DNA from: Curtobacterium pusillum
Lineage (GTDB): Bacteria > Actinomycetota > Actinomycetes > Actinomycetales > Microbacteriaceae
DNA: 64,000 nt
Direction of reading: 5' to 3'
NCBI GenBank assembly: GCA_002025645.1
Contig: CP018783.1
Span: 3,782,001-3,846,000 of the forward strand
Part shown: one piece after another, positions 48,400 through 57,273 of the stretch
Numbering within the stretch: position 1 is the stretch's first letter
Layout of the letters: each line of letters begins with the position of its first letter
The notes under the pieces: model-generated
Seen by the model: the letters and a program-made list of their open reading frames with translations, nothing else
Told to the model about the DNA's origin: nothing
Database searches by the model: none
Translations under genes and position numbers: made by a program

Positions 48400-50119
48400 G
48401 ATCGCCGTCCTCGACTTCACTGCGGCTTCGCTCGGCACATTCGCGGAGGTCGAGCCTCGAACGGTGAACTGGCCAGTGGTCTACGTGATTGACGACGAGG
48501 AGGCCGGTCTGGCGTACGTCGGCGAAACGCTGAACGCCAGCGGGCGCATGAGGCAGCACCTCCGTGCCCGTGGTGACCTGCTCCGGCGCGTGCGCCTCAT
48601 CATCGACAAGACCTTCAACAAGTCCGTCTGCCTCGATCTCGAATCTCAACTGATTGCTTGGTTGAACGCGGATCAGAAGTACCAGTTGCTCAACAGCAAC
48701 GCCGGGATTGTGGGCGCCCAGTACTACGCACGGGATTCATACCAAGAACGCTTCAAGGAAATCTTTGCGCAGCTCCGGGAGGACGGCCTCTTCGAGCAAT
48801 CGCTCGAGGACCTCGAGAACAGCGAGATCTTCAAACTCTCTCCGTTCAAGGCGCTCAACGGAGATCAAACTCGAGTCGTCCTGCGTGTGGTGGAGGACCT
48901 CTTCCACGACGTGGAGAACACGGTGAGTGAGACCGTGGTTGTCCGCGGTGACCCGGGTACGGGCAAGACTGTCCTCGGGGTGTACCTCATCAAGCTCCTC
49001 AGAGACATCATCGACGGAACGGACTTCGACGGTGAGCGCGAGTCCCTTTTCGCGACGTTCCTGTCGAGCGAGTACCAGTCGATCCTCGGGGAAGGCTTCC
49101 GCATCGGGCTGGTCGTGCCGCAACAGGCGCTGCGCCGCTCGCTTCAACGGGTCTTCCAGAGCACTCCCGGTCTCGCGCCGGAGATGGTGCTCTCACCCTT
49201 CGACGTCGGGAAGTCCGACGCGCGATGGGACCTGCTCGTCGTGGATGAGGCTCATCGCCTCGGCCGACGTTCCAACCAGTCCTCCGGTGTTCAGAACCGT
49301 GACTTCACCGAGATCAACCGGAAGTTGCTCGGTGACGACGATCCACGTCACACGCAGCTCGACTGGATCGTTGCGCAGAGCACCCATCGCGTGCTGCTCC
49401 TCGACCCTGAACAGAGCGTCCGACCTGCGGACCTATCGGCGCGATCCCAGCGTTCCCTTGTCCGTGACGCCCGCGAAACCGACCGGTTCCATCCCCTCAC
49501 GACCCAGATGCGAGTTGCCGCTGGATCGGACTACGTCGGGTTCGTGCGGTCGGTGCTCCGTGGTGAGAGGCCTTCGCCCCCGGACCTGGGTGACTACGAT
49601 CTCCGCCTGTTCGCTGACCTCGGCGAGATGCATGCCGCCATCAGGAAGATGGACCGCCGTTTCGGCCTCTCGCGCCTCGTTGCTGGATTCGCGTGGGAGT
49701 GGAAGAGCAAGAAAGACCGCGACGCCGTCGACATCGCACTCGATGGCGTCGAGCTCCAGTGGAATCGGACGGACAAGGACTGGATCACCTCGACAGGCGC
49801 GGTTGATCAAGTCGGTTCGATCCACACGGTGCAGGGCTACGACCTGAACTACGCGGGGGTCATCATCGGCCCGGACATCAAGCTCGACCCGACCTCGGGG
49901 AAGATCGTGTTCAGCAGGGCGGACTACCACGACAAGAAGGGAAAACAGAACCTGCCGAAGCTCGGCGTCGTCCTCACGGATGACGACATCCTGCGGTACG
50001 TCGCAAACGTCTACTCGGTTCTGCTGACCCGTGGTATCCGAGGAACGTACGTGTACGTCGTCGACCCACTCCTTCGGGATCACCTCGCTCGAACCCTCCC
50101 GTTCCGATCGGACGACTGA
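48386..50119 (+). CDS. GIY-YIG nuclease domain fused to DUF2075 superfamily 1 helicase/ATPase
   Basis: The 577-residue protein begins with a GIY-YIG-like domain: VVYVI (Y33), AYVGET (Y44-G46), R54/R56 and catalytic-position E86 (LDLESQL). The DUF2075 ATPase follows: Walker A GDPGTGKT (188-195), Walker B LLVVDEAH (D287, E288), GSIHTVQGYD and the C-terminal RGIRGTYVY motif of the family. It overlaps the MazG-like gene by 14 bp. I know of no characterised function for this pair; nucleic-acid cleavage or sensing during phage attack is the inference. The composition is lower in GC than the flanks. Confidence 0.8.
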   Translation: MTASEIAVLDFTAASLGTFAEVEPRTVNWPVVYVIDDEEAGLAYVGETLNASGRMRQHLRARGDLLRRVRLIIDKTFNKSVCLDLESQLIAWLNADQKYQLLNSNAGIVGAQYYARDSYQERFKEIFAQLREDGLFEQSLEDLENSEIFKLSPFKALNGDQTRVVLRVVEDLFHDVENTVSETVVVRGDPGTGKTVLGVYLIKLLRDIIDGTDFDGERESLFATFLSSEYQSILGEGFRIGLVVPQQALRRSLQRVFQSTPGLAPEMVLSPFDVGKSDARWDLLVVDEAHRLGRRSNQSSGVQNRDFTEINRKLLGDDDPRHTQLDWIVAQSTHRVLLLDPEQSVRPADLSARSQRSLVRDARETDRFHPLTTQMRVAAGSDYVGFVRSVLRGERPSPPDLGDYDLRLFADLGEMHAAIRKMDRRFGLSRLVAGFAWEWKSKKDRDAVDIALDGVELQWNRTDKDWITSTGAVDQVGSIHTVQGYDLNYAGVIIGPDIKLDPTSGKIVFSRADYHDKKGKQNLPKLGVVLTDDDILRYVANVYSVLLTRGIRGTYVYVVDPLLRDHLARTLPFRSDD

Positions 50120-50218
50120 GGACCGCTGCTGTTGACGTCGGGCTGAGCCCTGACTGGCTCTTTCCCCTTGATCCCGTTAGCCTCACGTGCGTTAGCACAA
50201 CGGGCGATCGGGGAAACC

Positions 50219-51169
50219 GTGCGGGTCTTTTGGGTCAACCAGGGACAGACCTTCGAGGAAGAACGGCGTGCAGGAGTCCTGTGGGCACCGAAACTGTCCC
50301 GACCCCGCTCTGGACAGGACGTCGGCACGCCTCGAGCGCACTGGGACCGCATGCTCGAAGCGAGACCGGACGACGTCGTGATGCACTACTCGCGCAACGC
50401 ACTTCGGGGGTGGAGTCGTGTCCTGGCGCCGGCCTTCGACGGGCCCCCGCCGTTCGACATTGCGACGCGGACCTGGTCGGCCGATGGACGTCTCCTCCGC
50501 GTCGACCTCCAGGCCCTCGAGATCCCGATAGCGCTCGCGGACATCCCCATGGAGCTCCGGACTGATCGGGACGACACGAGCTGGCCGTTCTCGAAGAACG
50601 GCGCGGTCAAACAGGTCTACCTGTCCGAGGTGAGCGGAGATCTCGCTGATTGGTTGTTGGACGAGGTGGGACTGCGCGTCGACGCCGCGCAGGTGCCGTC
50701 TTGGCCGATTGACATCGAGGCGTCGACGGGCTTCGACTACCGGGGAGACAGGCAGGTCGTCGTCAACGTCCGCGGTGAGCAGACTCGTCTGAGGCGGCGC
50801 CTGTTCGGTAGCGAGCTTCTTGCCACCTGCGCGCTGTGTGCGCGTGACCTCCCGGTCTCCTTGCTCGTGACCGCGCACATCAAACGCCGAGCGGACACGA
50901 CGAACGCGGAGCGGAGCCGTGAGGACATCGTGATGGCCGCGTGTTCCTTGGGCTGCGATTCGATGTTCGAGCTCGGGTACGTGACCGTGGCGCGCGACGG
51001 GACGATCGAGAAGGGGCCCCGCAGAACACCGATGACCGTCGACCTCGAACTCGCTGTCGAGGCCATCGTTGGGCGAACCTGTGGCGCGTGGAGTTCTTCG
51101 ACGGAGCGGTACTTCGCGTACCACCGTAGGTGGCAGAAAGCCGCCGCCCGGCGTTACGGTCTCGGCTGA
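50219..51169 (+). CDS. EVE domain and HNH-type nuclease, probable modification-dependent restriction enzyme
   Basis: The 316-residue protein starts with an EVE/PUA-like domain (VRVFWVNQGQ, then DDVVMHYSRNALRGWSRV), which in known enzymes binds modified bases in DNA. The C-terminal part is an HNH-like nuclease with cysteine pairs C204/C207 and C242/C246 and H220. The canonical last N/H residues are replaced (CSLGCDSMFELG). EVE-HNH fusions such as VcaM4I cut modified DNA. The GTG start follows GATCGGGGA; a longer TTG start at 50168 also exists. Confidence 0.75.
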   Translation: MRVFWVNQGQTFEEERRAGVLWAPKLSRPRSGQDVGTPRAHWDRMLEARPDDVVMHYSRNALRGWSRVLAPAFDGPPPFDIATRTWSADGRLLRVDLQALEIPIALADIPMELRTDRDDTSWPFSKNGAVKQVYLSEVSGDLADWLLDEVGLRVDAAQVPSWPIDIEASTGFDYRGDRQVVVNVRGEQTRLRRRLFGSELLATCALCARDLPVSLLVTAHIKRRADTTNAERSREDIVMAACSLGCDSMFELGYVTVARDGTIEKGPRRTPMTVDLELAVEAIVGRTCGAWSSSTERYFAYHRRWQKAAARRYGLG

Positions 51170-51558
51170 TCGCCGCGCAACAGACTCACGGCGGGAAGAT
51201 CGGGAGGCGCCCAGTTGAGCGTCAAGAGGTTAGCGGGGGGCACCCAACGCAACGCGTCATGGTCCGTGCTTCCGCTTGGCTCTGCAGTCGTGAACGACAT
51301 CCGGTAACACGCGAGGTCGATCATGACGTCTCCGACCAGCGTCACATCGCGCGTGATCAGGTCGCCGACCACCCCTTCGACTCCGAGCTCTTCACGAATC
51401 TCCCGCTCGAGGGCATCGCTCGCTGATTCGCCGTGCTCGACCTTTCCGCCAGGGAACTCCCAGAGGCCGGCGGATGCTCGCCCGGCGGCGCGTCTGCACG
51501 CAAGGATCGTGCCGTCCCCGCGAATCGCCACGGCCGCGACCACTTCTATGGTGTCCAC
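51154..51558 (-). CDS. NUDIX hydrolase, MutT-like
   Basis: The 134-residue protein has the NUDIX box (GGKVEHGESASDALEREIREELG, about 38-60; GX5EX7REUXEEXGU form) and GLWEFPGGK before it, as in MutT. It would hydrolyse 8-oxo-dGTP or a similar nucleotide. The 3' end overlaps the EVE-HNH gene by 16 bp (convergent), and the gene lies 17 bp from vsr on the same strand. Confidence 0.85.
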   Translation of the reverse strand: MDTIEVVAAVAIRGDGTILACRRAAGRASAGLWEFPGGKVEHGESASDALEREIREELGVEGVVGDLITRDVTLVGDVMIDLACYRMSFTTAEPSGSTDHDALRWVPPANLLTLNWAPPDLPAVSLLRGDQPRP

Positions 51559-51575
51559 AAGCCAGTTCTACCCGG

Positions 51576-52004
51576 TCAGCGGCCGACGATCGACCTCCAC
51601 CGGGCGAGTTCGACTTCGATTGAGTCCGCGGCCTCACGTGGGTCGTCGTGCTCCCACACCCTGATCACACGCCAGCCCTCCGAGCGGAGCACAGCGGAGT
51701 TCGCGGCATCCCTCCGTCGGGTGGCGAGCAGCTTCTGGCGCCAGAGCTCGCCGTTCGCCTTGGGAAGGTGGGCGTGCTCCTCGCAGTAGTGCCAGAAGCA
51801 TCCGTCGACGAACACCGCAATGCGTGCGCGAGGGAAGACGAGATCCGGCCGGACACGGCAGCCCTCGCTGACCCGTCTGTCCACGAAGAACCGCCGGCCA
51901 CGTCGGTGGAGTTCACGCCTGAGGGCGAGCTCGGGTGCGGTGTCCCGGCGGCTGAACCGCGCCATGTGCCGTCGGCGAGCGTCGTCGGCTTCCCAGAGTT
52001 CCAT
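51576..52004 (-). CDS. vsr: Very short patch repair endonuclease, Vsr
   Basis: The 142-residue protein has RRDTAPELALR (E25), RPDLVFPR (D54) and a metal/zinc segment CFWHYC with H72, as in Vsr. Vsr nicks at T:G mismatches produced by deaminated 5-methylcytosine and normally stands beside a cytosine-5 methyltransferase. No methyltransferase gene is in the window. ATG 52004 is chosen; a GTG one codon earlier is possible. Confidence 0.88.
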   Translation of the reverse strand: MELWEADDARRRHMARFSRRDTAPELALRRELHRRGRRFFVDRRVSEGCRVRPDLVFPRARIAVFVDGCFWHYCEEHAHLPKANGELWRQKLLATRRRDAANSAVLRSEGWRVIRVWEHDDPREAADSIEVELARWRSIVGR

Positions 52005-52068
52005 CACGACGATCGTTCTCGAACCAGCGGCCGCAGGGCGCGACAGAGTGCACTTGGTGGATGGGGAG

Positions 52069-53094
52069 TCAGTGAAGCAGCGTTGTGAAGGAGCGCGCGC
52101 GGAACTCCGGGACCGGCGCTGACAACCGCCCGACGACCGTCACGCGGTCGTCAGTGGGTAAGTCGCGCAAAGTGATCGCCACCTCGCCGCAGTACCTTCC
52201 CGCTGCCGGCAACTGCACAGTGACCGAGCCCGCTGGCCTCGGCTGCCCACCGACCTCAGGCAGCGGTAAGCCGGCGAACCGCTCCCGCGAGTGCTCCAGC
52301 CGGATAATCGCTTCGGCCGTATCGGGCCGGTTCCGATCAGGGACCGCCAGTGCCTCGATCACCGCCGGGTGCACGCCCGGCGCCGCAACGCCGTCGAGCA
52401 CGACGACGTCATCCCTGGCGAACGAACCCAGCCGCGCCCACGAGTGATCGGTGAGCGCCGGATCCCCGACGTAGACGTCGTCCACACCAGCGTCGACGAG
52501 CGCCAGCACCTGGAACAACGGCGGCATCGTCCGATGGTCCTCGACGGTCGGCAGCCCCTCGCCGAGTGGCCCCCTTCGGACAGAGTCACCCGCCATGAAC
52601 GCCCCGACCCGCCACCCGAACGAACGTGCCACCGCGACGGACGAGGCGACAGACGCCAGCGCGAGCCCGGTCCACTCCCGCGGGTAGAAGTTGTGGATCA
52701 GCTCGACGTTCAGTTCGGCGAACGGCGCGAGGTCAGCGGCGCGCAGTGTGCTCGCGTTGAGGGCGATCGGCAGGACGGAAGCGATCGAGAGGATCTCAGC
52801 GACCGAGAACCCGAAGTCGATCCGGACCCGGGCAACCCCGATCGACCGCAAGAACTCCCACGGCGAATCGCCGAGCAGCCGAGCGGTGTTGGGGGAGACA
52901 TCTGCGACGACCGCGAGCCCGGAATCCGTGGCAGTCGTCACGATCGCGGTCGCCGCCGCTCGGGCGCCCGCGGGCGAGTCCTCCGGGATGTGCAACGAGG
53001 TGAACGCGAGCGTCGCACCTGCCTCCGCCGCGGCCGAGAACGTCGGACCCGCCAGCGGAGCGTGCCCCAGGTACGCGCTCGCGCCCAACCGCAT
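52069..53094 (-). CDS. mupG: 6-phospho-N-acetylmuramidase MupG (DUF871)
   Basis: The 341-residue protein has the DUF871 outline: an N-terminal TIM barrel (RLGASAYL; FGFSVAEIL; IHNFYPR; DDVYVGDP) and a C-terminal cyclophilin-like domain. MupG hydrolyses MurNAc-6P-GlcNAc to MurNAc-6P and GlcNAc inside the cell. The start ATG overlaps the murP stop by one base (TGATG). It is the last gene of the murR-murQ-murP-mupG operon, which makes the function convincing. Confidence 0.85.
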   Translation of the reverse strand: MRLGASAYLGHAPLAGPTFSAAAEAGATLAFTSLHIPEDSPAGARAAATAIVTTATDSGLAVVADVSPNTARLLGDSPWEFLRSIGVARVRIDFGFSVAEILSIASVLPIALNASTLRAADLAPFAELNVELIHNFYPREWTGLALASVASSVAVARSFGWRVGAFMAGDSVRRGPLGEGLPTVEDHRTMPPLFQVLALVDAGVDDVYVGDPALTDHSWARLGSFARDDVVVLDGVAAPGVHPAVIEALAVPDRNRPDTAEAIIRLEHSRERFAGLPLPEVGGQPRPAGSVTVQLPAAGRYCGEVAITLRDLPTDDRVTVVGRLSAPVPEFRARSFTTLLH

Positions 53095-54596
53095 CAGCGT
53101 GCAGCCCCGACGGAGTCAACAGCGGACGCAGCAGCGGGACCCGTCGCGATTGGTGCTTCCGGAGCGACCGGATCCCCGGCCGGAGCAGCCGACTGCGCCT
53201 CGAGGTCGGCCCTGACCGACGCGGACACCCCGAACAGGAGCGTCGCCACGAACCCGACGACGTACGCCACGATCAAGCCGGAGCCGTAGCCGAGCAACGC
53301 CCAGCCGTAGCCGGACGAGCCGTTCAGCAGCGGGATGAGCGAGAGGTCCGAGGCGCCGATGGCGATCGCCCCGACGGAGTGCCCGAGCTGGTCGAACAGC
53401 CCGACGACACCGCCACCGAACGCGCCGCCGATGCAGGCGGTGATGAAGGGCCGGCCGAGGGGGAGTGTCACACCGTAGATCAGGGGCTCGCCGACTCCGA
53501 GGAGTCCGGCGGGCAGGGCGCCGCGGATCGTGCGTGAGAGGGCCTCGTTGTGACGGAAGCGCATCCAGAGCGCGATCGCGGCACCGATCTGACCGGCACC
53601 ACCCATCGCGAGGACCGGCAGCAGCACGGTCCAGCCGGTCTGGTCGATCAACGTCGTGTGGATCGGGGTGAGTGCCTGGTGCATGCCGGTCATCACGAGC
53701 GGCAGGAAGAACCCACCGAGGATGAACCCGGCGAACGCCCCGCCGTTGGCGAGGAGCCATGTGGCAGCGGTGCCGATCGCGACGGAGACGACTCCGGCGA
53801 CGGACATCAGCACGCCCAAGGTGATCGAGCCGGCCACGAGCACGGTGACGGTCGGCACGACGATGAGTGCGATGACGTCCGGCGTGACCCGCCGCATGAA
53901 GCGCTCGACGTACGCCGCGAGGATGCCGCCCGCCATCGCGCCGAGCACACCACCCTGCCCGGGCGCGAGGGTCTCACCGAACACGGTCACGTTCGCGACA
54001 CCGGCGGCGACGATGATGCCGCCGACTGCACCACCGAGGATGGGCGTGCCGCCGAACTCCTTCGCCGCGTTCATGCCGACGAACACCGCGAGCAGCGACA
54101 GGAAGCCGCTGGACAGCACGGCGAGGAACGGCGTGACACCCGGCAGCCACCCGAGGTTCGTCAGGATGCCGTTGATCCCGGCGATCAGACCGCAGGCGAT
54201 GAGCGCGGGGATGAGCGGGATGAAGATGGCGGAGATGCGACGGATGGCGCGCATGGTCCGGCCGTCGGAGCGGGAACGGGCGGACGCCTTGATCGCGGCG
54301 CCGCGCGCGGCGAGCTCCTCAGGTGACACGGACGCCCCAGCAGGCCCGGCCCGCAGCCCCTCCAATGAGTCGGCGACCCGGTCCACCAACCCCGGCCCGA
54401 GCACGATCTGCAGGTTCGAGCCGGCGGCGATCGCGGCCATGACGCCCTCGGTGGCCTGGAGAGCGGGCAGATCAACAGAGGAAGGAGACGCCACCTCGAC
54501 CCGCAACCGGGTCATGCAGTTCTCCACCTCGGCAATGTTCGAGGACCCACCGACGGTGTCGAGGATCTGTCGTGCGAGTTGCTGTGCATCGGTCAT
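53094..54596 (-). CDS. murP: PTS transporter EIIBC, MurNAc/MurNAc-GlcNAc type
   Basis: The 500-residue permease has an N-terminal EIIB domain with phospho-cysteine C27 (ENCMTRLRV) and an EIIC domain from about residue 115 with ten or so helices. The EIIC signatures GVGEPLIYGV and GMHQAL are visible. There is no EIIA domain, so a separate EIIA phosphorylates it. It imports and phosphorylates MurNAc or MurNAc-GlcNAc, judged by the neighbours. Confidence 0.87.
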   Translation of the reverse strand: MTDAQQLARQILDTVGGSSNIAEVENCMTRLRVEVASPSSVDLPALQATEGVMAAIAAGSNLQIVLGPGLVDRVADSLEGLRAGPAGASVSPEELAARGAAIKASARSRSDGRTMRAIRRISAIFIPLIPALIACGLIAGINGILTNLGWLPGVTPFLAVLSSGFLSLLAVFVGMNAAKEFGGTPILGGAVGGIIVAAGVANVTVFGETLAPGQGGVLGAMAGGILAAYVERFMRRVTPDVIALIVVPTVTVLVAGSITLGVLMSVAGVVSVAIGTAATWLLANGGAFAGFILGGFFLPLVMTGMHQALTPIHTTLIDQTGWTVLLPVLAMGGAGQIGAAIALWMRFRHNEALSRTIRGALPAGLLGVGEPLIYGVTLPLGRPFITACIGGAFGGGVVGLFDQLGHSVGAIAIGASDLSLIPLLNGSSGYGWALLGYGSGLIVAYVVGFVATLLFGVSASVRADLEAQSAAPAGDPVAPEAPIATGPAAASAVDSVGAAR

Positions 54597-54637
54597 TGAT
54601 GGTGCTCCTCGGGGGAAGGAAGGACGAACGGAAGAGA

Positions 54638-55552
54638 TCAGGAGAGGACGGCGCGCAAGGAACCGTCAGCAGCAACGAGTCGTGAACGGACGACGGACGC
54701 CGACGACCCGGTCAGGATCACCGCGATGGCCGTCTTCACCTCGCCGTCAGCGTCGTCCAACGCCGACGAGACGACCGGGTCAGAGGCCCCGGTCACGTCC
54801 TGCACGAGCGAGAACGCCCGCGCCACGAGCTTCGCGTTCGTCGCCCGGACGTCGACCATCCGGTTGCCGTAGGTCTTGTTGCTGCGCACCATCGCCAACG
54901 TGGTGAGCATGTTGAGCACGAGCTTCTGCGCGGTCCCCGCCTTCAGGCGGGTGGACCCGGCGATGAACTCGGGACCGACGACGACGTCGATGGCGATGTC
55001 CGCCTCCCGCCCCGCGGCCGAGTCGGCGTTGCACGCGACGGAGACCGACAGGGCGGACCTGCGCCGCGCCTCCAGGATGGCTGCGATCACGTACGGCGTC
55101 CTGCCGGACGCACTGATCCCGACGACCACGTCGTCGGCCGTCAGGCCGAGCGCGTCGAGATCGCGGACGGCGGCTTCCTCGTCGTCCTCGGCGCCCTCGA
55201 CCGCGGTGGTGAGTGCGACCTGGCCGCCGGCGATCAGGCCGACCACCTGCGAGGGGTCGGTGCCGAAGGTGGGCGGGCACTCGCTGGCGTCGAGGACGCC
55301 GAGCCGGCCCGGCGTGCCGGCGCCGACGTAGACGAGTCTCCCACCGCGCGCGAAGGCTGCGGCGATCGAGTCTGCCGCCAGGGCGATGGCCGGGAGGCAC
55401 GGCTCCAGTGCCGCAGGCACGCTGCGGTCGAGCGCGTTCATGCGCTGGGCAGCCTCGAGGGTGGGCACGAGGTCGATGTCGTCGAGGGTTGAGTCGGTCG
55501 CCTCGGTGGCGAGGTGCCGGAGTTCGGCGCGCAGGTCGTCGTGGTGGGGCAT
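54638..55552 (-). CDS. murQ: N-acetylmuramic acid 6-phosphate etherase
   Basis: The 304-residue SIS-domain protein has GRLVYVGAGTPGRLGVLDA and SECPPTFG, then the acidic catalytic region EGAEDDEEAA and ISASGRTPYV. The SNKTYGNRMVDVRA segment is typical of MurQ. It cleaves the lactyl ether to give GlcNAc-6P and D-lactate. It lies 10 bp after murR and 41 bp before murP on the same strand. Confidence 0.93.
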   Translation of the reverse strand: MPHHDDLRAELRHLATEATDSTLDDIDLVPTLEAAQRMNALDRSVPAALEPCLPAIALAADSIAAAFARGGRLVYVGAGTPGRLGVLDASECPPTFGTDPSQVVGLIAGGQVALTTAVEGAEDDEEAAVRDLDALGLTADDVVVGISASGRTPYVIAAILEARRRSALSVSVACNADSAAGREADIAIDVVVGPEFIAGSTRLKAGTAQKLVLNMLTTLAMVRSNKTYGNRMVDVRATNAKLVARAFSLVQDVTGASDPVVSSALDDADGEVKTAIAVILTGSSASVVRSRLVAADGSLRAVLS

Positions 55553-55562
55553 GGTGCTCGAT

Positions 55563-56450
55563 TCAGGAACGGTGGTGCGTACGGACCGCGTGCCGGCTGC
55601 GTGCGAGGAGCGGGCGCGAGCGTTCGTCGGTGCGCTGGGCGACGACGATGAACAGGGCGTCGACGATGGCGAGCTGGCTCATCCGGCTGCCCATCGCGGC
55701 GGGGCGGAGGTCGCTCTCGGCGCCGGCGACACCGAGCAGGACGTGGTCGGTGTGGTGCGTGAGCGGCGACGCGGCGTGGCCGGTGATCGCCACGACAGTG
55801 GCCTCGTGCATCTTGGCTTCCCTGGCGACTTCGAGCGCTTCGACGGTGGTGCCGGAGTGACTCGTGATGACGAGGACGTCCTCGGGACCGAGCACGCTCG
55901 CGAGGGTCAGCGCGTTGTGCGGGTCGTCCGCGATCGAGCTCGCGATGCCGATGCGTTCGAGCTTGAGGTGCAGGTCTCGCGCGACGATGCCGCTCGCGCC
56001 GACGCCGTACAGGACGACCCGACGGGCTTCGCTGGTGCGGATGGCTGCGGCCTCGAGGGTGTGCGGGTCCAGGGTCGCACGGGTGTCGCTCATCACGGCT
56101 CGGACGTCCTCTGTGACCTTCGCGATCACGGTGGCCACGCCGTCGTCGACGCTGACGCCGGCGTGGATCTCGGTGTCCGCTCGCTCGTGGATGCCCCGCT
56201 CGACGGCCCGGGTCATGCTCCGCTGGAGTGCGGCGAAGTTCGCGAACCCGAGGTGCTGGGCGAAGCGGGAGACGGTGGCGGGGGAGACGCCGGCGCGTCC
56301 GGCGAGCTCGGCGGCACTGGTCGTCGCGGCGGTCGCGGGCTCGTCGAGGACGGCGTCGGCGATGGCGCGCATGCTCGTCGGCATCGTGCGGGACTGGGTC
56401 CGGACGAGAGCGAACGCGTCGGCGCGGTCGGTGCGATCGGTGATCGTCAT
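55563..56450 (-). CDS. murR: RpiR-family transcriptional regulator of the mur operon
   Basis: The 295-residue protein has an RpiR N-terminal HTH (AGVSPATVSRFAQHLGF, about 52-68) and a SIS sugar-phosphate domain (about 130-270). It would sense MurNAc-6P. ATG 56450 is preferred over ATG 56459 because GGAG precedes it at a normal distance. With this choice both upstream repeats stay outside the gene. Confidence 0.88.
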   Translation of the reverse strand: MTITDRTDRADAFALVRTQSRTMPTSMRAIADAVLDEPATAATTSAAELAGRAGVSPATVSRFAQHLGFANFAALQRSMTRAVERGIHERADTEIHAGVSVDDGVATVIAKVTEDVRAVMSDTRATLDPHTLEAAAIRTSEARRVVLYGVGASGIVARDLHLKLERIGIASSIADDPHNALTLASVLGPEDVLVITSHSGTTVEALEVAREAKMHEATVVAITGHAASPLTHHTDHVLLGVAGAESDLRPAAMGSRMSQLAIVDALFIVVAQRTDERSRPLLARSRHAVRTHHRS

Positions 56451-56458
56451 GCGCTCCA

Positions 56459-56504
56459 TGAAAGCGCATTGCAGGTGTGGGCGCTAGGCGTGAAAGTAAA
56501 TTGC
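56459..56504 (-). promoter_or_regulatory. Direct repeats before murR
   Basis: TGAAAGCGCATTGC (56459-56472) and TGAAAGTAAATTGC (56491-56504) differ at three positions and are 32 bp apart (three helical turns). RpiR proteins bind repeats of this kind, so autoregulation is likely. Confidence 0.6.
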
Positions 56505-56536
56505 GTGTTACGGCGGGCGGCGACGCTCGTGCGTTC

Positions 56537-56589
56537 AGTGAGCAGAAAACGTCGAGTCGCTGCAGTGGACTCGACGTTTTCTGCTCACT
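56537..56589. terminator. Long hairpin of the TGAGCAGAAA family, second copy
   Basis: A 22-bp perfect stem (56537-56558 and 56568-56589) has a 9-base loop. It contains the stop codon of the gene at 56585-57202. The outer arm matches that of 9652-9704; inner positions differ with compensating changes on both arms. Confidence 0.8.
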
Positions 56590-57202
56590 CGATGAGCGGC
56601 GGCGGTGGTGTCGACGGCACCGTTGCCCCCGCGTCCGCGCGCGAGGCCGCAGACATGTACCGCCTGGCGTTCCGGGTGTGGCGCAGCAGCACGGGCGTCA
56701 CGATCACCGCCCCGATGAGCGCTACGGAGCAGATCAGTCGACTCCAGTTGCCGTCCGTACCGTCGTCCGCGAGCAGTCTCGGGAACTGCAGGCCGGACAC
56801 GCCGACCAGGAGCAAGAGCACCTGGGCGAGTGCGAGCGGCTGGTACGCAGCGACGGCACGAGCGTGGTCGAGCCCCCGTCGACGGAGTGACCGATCGGCT
56901 GTTTCGTCGAGCAGAACGCCGGACTGCACCGCGCGGACGATGCGCTGTCGGGACTCCCGCGGGAGTCCTCTGGTCGCTGCCAACATCTGCGAGGACAGAG
57001 ACGCGGTCGTCGGGAGCAGTGAGAACGCGCCCACGAGACCGCCGAGGCCGACAGCGAACCCGATCACCCCGAGGATGAAGACCGCCGGTGGCTGCCCCGT
57101 CCCCGTGAACCAGCCCACCACCGCACCCACGACCGCGCCGATCACGGCCAGCAACGTGGTGCGGCGACGGGCACGTCGGACGGTGTCGTCGTGTTCCCCC
57201 AT
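56585..57202 (-). CDS. Hypothetical membrane protein
   Basis: The 205-residue protein has four hydrophobic segments (about 17-36, 41-66, 118-138 and 156-174), a basic N-terminus and a Pro-rich tail. No family is recognised. The start ATG is 6 bases after TAGCGT (reverse strand, 57209-57214), leaderless-like. Confidence 0.7.
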   Translation of the reverse strand: MGEHDDTVRRARRRTTLLAVIGAVVGAVVGWFTGTGQPPAVFILGVIGFAVGLGGLVGAFSLLPTTASLSSQMLAATRGLPRESRQRIVRAVQSGVLLDETADRSLRRRGLDHARAVAAYQPLALAQVLLLLVGVSGLQFPRLLADDGTDGNWSRLICSVALIGAVIVTPVLLRHTRNARRYMSAASRADAGATVPSTPPPPLIE

Positions 57203-57273
57203 GCGTCCACGCTACCCCGGGCCGGATCATCGCCCCGGTGTGGCACCCTGGACCTGACGACAGGGGAGGGCTC

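Noticed and set aside
48079-52068. A prophage or transposon
   Set aside because: No integrase, transposase, structural phage gene or terminal repeats are seen; only defence-like genes.
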